Positions 7,216-12,117 of a DNA stretch of 12,117 nt are shown here, one piece after another (the first letter of the stretch is position 1; every line of letters starts with the position of its first letter). A model generated the notes under the pieces. That model was not told the DNA's origin. It saw only the letters and a list, made by a program, of their open reading frames with translations, and made no database searches. This DNA is from Ignavibacteriaceae bacterium (lineage in GTDB: Bacteria; Bacteroidota; Ignavibacteria; Ignavibacteriales; Ignavibacteriaceae), in the NCBI GenBank assembly GCA_031292465.1, contig JARLHB010000332.1, positions 1-12,117 of the forward strand, written 5' to 3'. The translations under genes were made by a program, and so were the position numbers.

Positions 7216-7221
7216 AAAATG

Positions 7222-10098
7222 ATGAGAGCAGTATATGCAGTATTTCTTATATTTATTATTAGTTTTGTAATATTTCCACAAGAGGTAATAAAAGAAAAGG
7301 TGGAGATAGCGCCAACGGTAAAAAACAATAAAAAGGTTCTGGGTGCGCAAGACCATACTCTAACTATTGAGTACAATTGGAATTTGCCCGAAAGGCAGGG
7401 CCTGGTAAATGTTAGTTTTTGCGGCGATTGGCGGGAAGATGCAACGCGGTTATCCACTGGCGGGACAATAACAGAAAGTATAAACGCCCCTTCGGGAAGT
7501 TACTCGATACCTTGTCATGCCATGATTAACACCGGTGAAGAATGTATTTCTACTTTAAAGGTATATCTGGATGGTAATCTGGTAGTAGATGTTCAGGGAG
7601 GCAGTGATATAGAGGGTTCCTTTGAAACTCCTTATTACGATTATTTTGAAGCCTGGTATTCCGATCCAGTTTCATATGGTTCAAACATATCCCCAATAAC
7701 AATACATACCGGTAAATGCACTTCCACGCCTTTACCGTATTATTTTGACGATAATGATAATATGAGCATATCAATCGTTTCGGGTAAAGAATATGCTTTA
7801 TTAGCCGGGGATTATAATTACAGCAATCTTAGTGATTCTGTCAGCTTCCCAATAGGTAATATGCCGGTGATAGAACTGGATTATTTTAACCCGAATTTAA
7901 CCACAAATAATATTGACGTTATTTTCCAGGCATATGTTAACGGTAACTCAAAACAATATTCCGTAACAATACCTCCGGCTCAATTTTCGTTATATACATA
8001 CCAATATGATGACGTTGTATATCATAATGCTACAACCAGTACATATATAAATTTTAGGGAAGAAAGTAACACCTCTGCGCCTTCCGGCAGCTTAACATTA
8101 TCAGCCTCAATAATCCGGGGCTCAAAATACGGCGTTCTGGTTAATCCTATGACGGGTGACAAAGGAGCAAGTCTTGAGAATATTGCTACTTCTGGTGGTT
8201 CGCTAATATTGAATTTTGAAGCAACCGGTGAGAACCCGTCAATTGCTGATACAGTTATAATGCATCTGGTACCATCCAGCGCATCAATAGCGCCGGTTGA
8301 TATTCAATGGGTAATAGCTCCGTCGCCAATAGATGTAACATTAGTTCCTGATGTCTTATCTCCGGGTGATACCGCCAATGTAGTTATAAAAAGGAAAAAT
8401 ATCGATGGAAGCACGGAAGATTTTCCGTCAGATCAGGAATTTGAAGTTAGTATAACCAGTGGCTGCGACGGCGGCGAATTACTTGTAGGTGACAGCCTTG
8501 CTAATTATTTTAGTGATGTTATTCAGCCGGTTAAATTTGTCGCTTCTCAAAGTTTCTCTTCAGATAGTATAGCCCTGCAAATACGGGTGGGAAGTAATAT
8601 AGGCGGCGGTATTGCATCATCAATTGTAAAGGGTAAAAACAAAAATGCAAAGGCAGTAAGCTCCGCAATAAATAAGAAAAAAGAGAATTATGAAAAATTG
8701 CTTGCGGCGAAAATACAAGCGAGGCAAAAAGCAAAAACTGCCGATGCGGGCAGTTGCTATGCTGGTGAATATCGCACTAATATATTCGGAACCTGTGAAG
8801 GAGGACTTACAAATAATTCGCCTAATATTTTACTTGGCGAAACCAAATATTACCAGGCAAAGGTAGACGCAGGCGGAAAGCTGCAGATAGAGGAAGTGAA
8901 ACCTGGTAGCGACGGAATTCCTCATTTAAATGGCGGTATTACGACAGATGTCTGGGGAAATAATCCGGTTACTCCTGTTAAATTAGGTGAAAATGTAGGT
9001 GTGTACTGGGAGAAAGAGAAACCTGTTTGGGGAACAATTCAAAATTTAGCAAAGGGTTTAATAAGATTAATAGGAAGATATTGGAATAAAAATAATACTA
9101 ATAAATTTAAATTAACTGCACAAAATGAAGCAGGCTCTGTTTCTATCGAAATTGAGATTAAAAAACCAAATTTATTGGGTAATAATAAATTAGCTAATCA
9201 ATACAGAAATGGAATTACAGTATATAGTCAGACATATAATGTAGATGATATTTGTATTTATTGGGGAGGGATTTATGGAATTGCACCTCAATTTATTAAG
9301 GGTCAATATGTACAAGAAGGTGTATATGATAATAAACTTAAGGTAGTTATGCCTGCCTACCGGTATGAACCATGGTCAACTGAATTTAGCAAAAGAGTTG
9401 AAGATCTTAAAAACACCAGCCATTTTGTAGTGTCAATGGAAAATAACAATATGGGCGATGGATCACCTGTACCTGATCATCAAAATACCAGATATATGAG
9501 CTATGAAACAACACCGCAATCCGTTTGGTATTTTATTAATAGATACACTAACATAATTCAGGATCCGCCACCATATGGAGGCAATTCACTATATGGTGTC
9601 AAAAATTCAACCGGAAGATTAGTTTTCTCCAACTATAAAATTCCCAAATATGAGTATGATAGAATAAGAAAAACTGTATATAAAGAATTGAATATATTAA
9701 CTGAATTAGAAGATTTTAATGCGAATCAGAAGGCAAGATTACGATTTATTGAATATATGAGTAAAAATTTTAATGGAGGACTTGTCAATAGATCCGCTCA
9801 ATCCAGGATTGCCTCATCATATGGTCCTCTTCAGATAATGTATACTACTGCATTAGATTGTGGATACCCACAATCATTAACTGATATTCCTGAAAATTTA
9901 AATGTTTTAGAAGATTTTTTTCCGTTTGCATTAAAATATTTTAATTCTCTATTAAATGTTGAATCAAACAATCAGGATAATAATTGGGACGATGGGTATG
10001 AAAATATAATGAAAGCAACTTATCACGATTGGAACCGATATATAACAAATTATGATATTAATGTTATTAAATATGGCATTCAATTTAACCCTCAATGA
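7222..10098 (+). CDS. Large exported protein with C-terminal lytic-transglycosylase-like region (958 aa)
   Basis: A signal peptide (Met-Arg, then a hydrophobic run ending FPQ, residues 1-20) directs export. Residues ~30-460 look like beta-rich modules with no family that I recognise. Residues ~468-505 are a Lys/Ala-rich, probably helical linker, followed by a Cys pair (GSC and GTC). From ~650 onward the protein resembles soluble lytic transglycosylases: IKGQYVQEG with candidate catalytic Glu699, then AYRYEP (712-717), and SSYGPLQIMYTTA (865-877), which matches the family's G-x-x-Q-x-M motif, then GYP and PENLN. Such enzymes cleave the MurNAc-GlcNAc bond of peptidoglycan. The ~165 residues between the Glu and the GPLQ motif far exceed the usual ~20, so this assignment is tentative. 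No T9SS sorting domain is present at the C-terminus. The coding sequence turns strikingly AT-rich from ~9040 onward. The next gene starts 12 bases after the stop, indicating an operon. Either ATG at 7219 or 7222 could be the start. Confidence 0.85.
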   Translation: MRAVYAVFLIFIISFVIFPQEVIKEKVEIAPTVKNNKKVLGAQDHTLTIEYNWNLPERQGLVNVSFCGDWREDATRLSTGGTITESINAPSGSYSIPCHAMINTGEECISTLKVYLDGNLVVDVQGGSDIEGSFETPYYDYFEAWYSDPVSYGSNISPITIHTGKCTSTPLPYYFDDNDNMSISIVSGKEYALLAGDYNYSNLSDSVSFPIGNMPVIELDYFNPNLTTNNIDVIFQAYVNGNSKQYSVTIPPAQFSLYTYQYDDVVYHNATTSTYINFREESNTSAPSGSLTLSASIIRGSKYGVLVNPMTGDKGASLENIATSGGSLILNFEATGENPSIADTVIMHLVPSSASIAPVDIQWVIAPSPIDVTLVPDVLSPGDTANVVIKRKNIDGSTEDFPSDQEFEVSITSGCDGGELLVGDSLANYFSDVIQPVKFVASQSFSSDSIALQIRVGSNIGGGIASSIVKGKNKNAKAVSSAINKKKENYEKLLAAKIQARQKAKTADAGSCYAGEYRTNIFGTCEGGLTNNSPNILLGETKYYQAKVDAGGKLQIEEVKPGSDGIPHLNGGITTDVWGNNPVTPVKLGENVGVYWEKEKPVWGTIQNLAKGLIRLIGRYWNKNNTNKFKLTAQNEAGSVSIEIEIKKPNLLGNNKLANQYRNGITVYSQTYNVDDICIYWGGIYGIAPQFIKGQYVQEGVYDNKLKVVMPAYRYEPWSTEFSKRVEDLKNTSHFVVSMENNNMGDGSPVPDHQNTRYMSYETTPQSVWYFINRYTNIIQDPPPYGGNSLYGVKNSTGRLVFSNYKIPKYEYDRIRKTVYKELNILTELEDFNANQKARLRFIEYMSKNFNGGLVNRSAQSRIASSYGPLQIMYTTALDCGYPQSLTDIPENLNVLEDFFPFALKYFNSLLNVESNNQDNNWDDGYENIMKATYHDWNRYITNYDINVIKYGIQFNPQ

Positions 10099-11400
10099 AA
10101 GGCCGGAAATATGAAATTAAAAATATTTATTATAGTAAGTTTTATCATATTTATTAATATTGGTAGATTATTTTCGCAGGATAAACCTCTTCCAGGTGAA
10201 ACAAGTAATTTAAAGCAAAATATTCAATCAGCTTTAAACCAAAAAATAGGGAACGATTATGAACTTGGAATGATATTGAATATTGACAGTACTTTGGGGG
10301 ATGGGCTGGGGCCTTACTGGCCCGAAATTGGCGAGGTTGAAGATAATTATTCTACTCTTACGCATGCCGTAATATTTATCGCTTCTTTAACTACCGGAAC
10401 TGATTATATTAACAAGCCAAATGGAGTAATTGGAATTTACAAAAATGGTCAAATATCTTGGTATATTAAGATGGCGGTTTCCAAATCAAATAAAATATAT
10501 GCAAACAATATTTGGTGTATTAAAGATATAAACAAGGATGGTAAAGTTGAAATCCTGACTACCTGGTTATCAGGTATTCAAAGTGAGCAAGGAGAAACCT
10601 TGTGGATAGTTAGCTGGGACGGCGAGAACGGAAAAATAATAAATGATATTGATTCTGATGGTGAATCAGCCATTTTGACAAGCTCGTTTAGTCCTTTTTC
10701 TCTTGCCGATGTTGAAGGTGATGGAATTTGGGAAATTCAGGGCGAAACATATCCACAGGATGAAAAGGACTCATTAAAAATGACAGACGAATCAGCTTAC
10801 GTATTAAGGTCATATAGTTGGAATGGACAGTTATATAACCTCTGGCCAAATACGCCGCAGCCTACTTTGTCAGCTATTTTACCTCGAAATAAAGTTGATG
10901 TAATTGTTAAAGCTCAGGTAACGCATATTAATGATAAATATTTATATCAATATTCTGTATGTAATTCGACTTCCAGTTATCAAAAAATTAATGAATTTTC
11001 AGTTGACAAATTTTTCGATTCGGTGGTATATACTTGTCCTAAATTCTGGGTTGGCTATAACTACTTTAATATTTCCACATTTTGGAACTCCGGTTTAGAG
11101 GGGCTTAATTATATCAAACAGGGGGCAACTAATTCAGACTTTAATGTTGAAGCACCATATTTATCATTGCCTTCAATTACTAATTATTATGTAAGAGGAT
11201 GGAATGGCGATTTTAATGATTCAATGGGAGATATATTCACTAATTCTAAAAAAGGCACAACAATAGGTTGCAAACCAATTCCTTCTCCATTTATCCCTTT
11301 GAATTTCATAGATACATTACTTAACTATAATCAGCAATCATTAAATTTGAGCTGGATAAAAAACCAAACTACTTCAGATAAGTATAATAATTATTTTAAT
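9040..11400. other. AT-rich block spanning the junction of the two large exported genes
   Basis: Hand counts of 60-base lines give GC of 30/60 (7381), 28/60 (8461) and 24/60 (8941) before the block. Inside it the counts are 10/60 (9061), 13/60 (9181), 11/60 (9901) and 12/60 (11341). After it they return to 28/60 (11461) and 29/60 (11521). Some inner lines are higher, for example 28/60 at 10261. The edges fall inside genes, not between them. This is a compositional description and not a proven mobile element; no flanking repeats were found by eye. Confidence 0.55.
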
Positions 11401-12117
11401 ACTGCAAAAACCCAATTGCAGCAAAATAATATTGCAGGTGCCCGTATTACATTAAATAATGTTCTAAGGGCTGTTGACCAGGACAGTACCACAAACCTTA
11501 TAAGTGAAGCGTATGCGCTTATAAGATATAACACGGAGTATTTACTTGCTAACTTGCCTGTGCCTGCCTCCGGCCTTCCGGTAAAATTAGTTGCCAGCAA
11601 TAATACAAACCTATCTACCGGCTCGCTTCAATACTACGACGGCGGGTGGAAGGATGCAGTAAATAATAATGACGGCACATTCTTCGTTAACACCACACTT
11701 AAAACCGTAAGCCTGAGAATGACGTATGAATACGGTACACAAACATTATCCAATGTGGTTGCTGGAAGTGATACTGCAATATTCAGAACGGTCAATACAT
11801 CAGTCCAGTTAAAAGACAGCCGGGGCAGTCTAATAGATACGGGAACAGTACAGTATTATGCCGGCGCATGGCGGGAATTCGGTACAACAACAAACGGAGT
11901 TACCAATAAAGAACTTCTGCCAAACACATACAGCTTCCGCATGACTTATGCTTATGCAAGTACAGATAAACAGCAAAACATAGGCACAGACCCGAATATC
12001 ATATTCCAGACAACAAACGCGGCAGTGCAGTTAAAGAACAGTTCAGGCAGCCTTATGGATCAGGGTACTGTTCAGTATTATGCGGGCGCATGGCGGGACT
12101 TCGACACAACCACAAAC
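10111..12117 (+). CDS. Large exported protein with FG-GAP/VCBS-like segments and 74-residue tandem repeats; 3' end outside window
   Basis: The frame is open for 669 codons with no stop, running off the right edge. The N-terminus is a signal peptide ending FSQ (residues ~1-23). Residues ~130-215 contain Asp-rich calcium-loop-like motifs (DINKDGKVE at 139, DIDSDGESA at 179, DVEGDGIWE at 200) typical of FG-GAP/VCBS beta-propeller repeats. Residues ~215-420 are not recognised. Residues ~421-482 are predicted helical and end in AYALIRYNTEYLL. From residue 491, units of exactly 74 residues repeat (491, 565, 639), with signatures such as GTVQYYAGAWR and SFRMTYAY. The ATG at 10111 lies 12 bases after the previous stop with AAAGG at 10098-10102, so translation is probably coupled in one operon. 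The protein is likely an extracellular or surface structural or adhesive component. A T9SS sorting domain may follow beyond the window but cannot be seen. Confidence 0.88.
   Translation, partial: MKLKIFIIVSFIIFINIGRLFSQDKPLPGETSNLKQNIQSALNQKIGNDYELGMILNIDSTLGDGLGPYWPEIGEVEDNYSTLTHAVIFIASLTTGTDYINKPNGVIGIYKNGQISWYIKMAVSKSNKIYANNIWCIKDINKDGKVEILTTWLSGIQSEQGETLWIVSWDGENGKIINDIDSDGESAILTSSFSPFSLADVEGDGIWEIQGETYPQDEKDSLKMTDESAYVLRSYSWNGQLYNLWPNTPQPTLSAILPRNKVDVIVKAQVTHINDKYLYQYSVCNSTSSYQKINEFSVDKFFDSVVYTCPKFWVGYNYFNISTFWNSGLEGLNYIKQGATNSDFNVEAPYLSLPSITNYYVRGWNGDFNDSMGDIFTNSKKGTTIGCKPIPSPFIPLNFIDTLLNYNQQSLNLSWIKNQTTSDKYNNYFNTAKTQLQQNNIAGARITLNNVLRAVDQDSTTNLISEAYALIRYNTEYLLANLPVPASGLPVKLVASNNTNLSTGSLQYYDGGWKDAVNNNDGTFFVNTTLKTVSLRMTYEYGTQTLSNVVAGSDTAIFRTVNTSVQLKDSRGSLIDTGTVQYYAGAWREFGTTTNGVTNKELLPNTYSFRMTYAYASTDKQQNIGTDPNIIFQTTNAAVQLKNSSGSLMDQGTVQYYAGAWRDFDTTTN
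11581..11802 (+). repeat. Tandem repeat unit 1 (74 codons)
   Basis: The first and most divergent unit. It starts VKLVAS, has LQYYDGGWK in place of VQYYAGAWR, and carries LRMTYEY at the position of FRMTYAY. Its length is exactly 222 bases, the same as unit 2. Confidence 0.75.
11803..12024 (+). repeat. Tandem repeat unit 2 (74 codons)
   Basis: This unit starts VQLKDS, contains GTVQYYAGAWREFGTTT and ELLPNTYSFRMTYAY, and ends FQTTNAA. The pattern suggests a small beta-sandwich module. It is closely related to unit 3. Confidence 0.85.
12025..12117 (+). repeat. Tandem repeat unit 3 (first 31 codons, cut by window edge)
   Basis: Over the visible 93 bases it matches unit 2 at 73 bases and 25 of 31 residues by hand count. 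Most differences are at third codon positions, so the repeat is kept by protein-level selection or is an old duplication. More units may follow to the right. Confidence 0.85.

Larger units (their letters stand above)
6866..7218. other. Gene-free region: promoter and long leader before the two-gene secretion unit
   Basis: About 350 bases carry no convincing gene on either strand. The left part is very AT-rich and holds the promoter candidate at 6914-6940. If that is used, the transcript has a leader of about 270 bases before the ATG. Within it I see a short hairpin (ACCGG/CCGGT, arms 7158-7162 and 7168-7172), a GGGCA/TGCCC pairing around 7077-7106, and an 11-codon reading frame (7145-7180) without a ribosome site. 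No known riboswitch class was recognised. Confidence 0.6.

Overview
The window looks like Bacteroidota/Chlorobiota DNA, most probably the Ignavibacteria branch. The best evidence is the C-terminus of the secreted amylase at 3877-6780. It carries a type IX secretion (T9SS type A) sorting domain with the NYPNPFNPST motif and a 'DILGREV...GEYTV...SGVYFY' pattern, which is characteristic of that lineage. Further support comes from signal peptides ending in FSQ, moderate-to-low GC content, weak Shine-Dalgarno sites at some starts, and candidate TAnnTTTG-type -7 boxes. No tRNA, rRNA, CRISPR array or insertion sequence was seen.

Layout. Positions 1-657 hold the 3' end of a hybrid sensor kinase (receiver plus HPt domain), cut by the window edge. 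Positions 800-1941 hold two unrelated small lipoproteins of unknown function. A bidirectional terminator (1966-2012) separates them from a converging ornithine aminotransferase gene (rocD, 2039-3241, minus strand). Reading rightward from a divergent intergenic region are a YjbQ/UPF0047-family protein (3426-3851) and, 25 bases later, a 967-residue secreted GH13 amylase-family enzyme (3877-6780). Two hairpins close that unit.

After a 350-base gene-free leader with a sigma70-like promoter candidate comes a two-gene unit of large exported proteins. The first (7222-10098) is a 958-residue protein whose C-terminus resembles a lytic transglycosylase. The second (10111 to the right edge) is at least 669 residues long, with Asp-rich FG-GAP/VCBS-like segments followed by 74-residue tandem repeats. 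It has no stop in the window.

How the genes relate. The left part is ordinary, unlinked housekeeping and signalling. The amylase is an extracellular polysaccharide enzyme exported through T9SS. It keeps the GH13 catalytic Asp/Glu/Asp but lacks two active-site-region histidines expected in its family. The most unusual structure is in the last third. An AT-rich block (about 9040-11400) covers the 3' part of the first large exported gene and the 5' part of the second. The outer parts of both genes have the higher GC of the neighbourhood. This could mean that a cassette was exchanged between two modular secreted proteins. No complete new system can be proven from the window alone.
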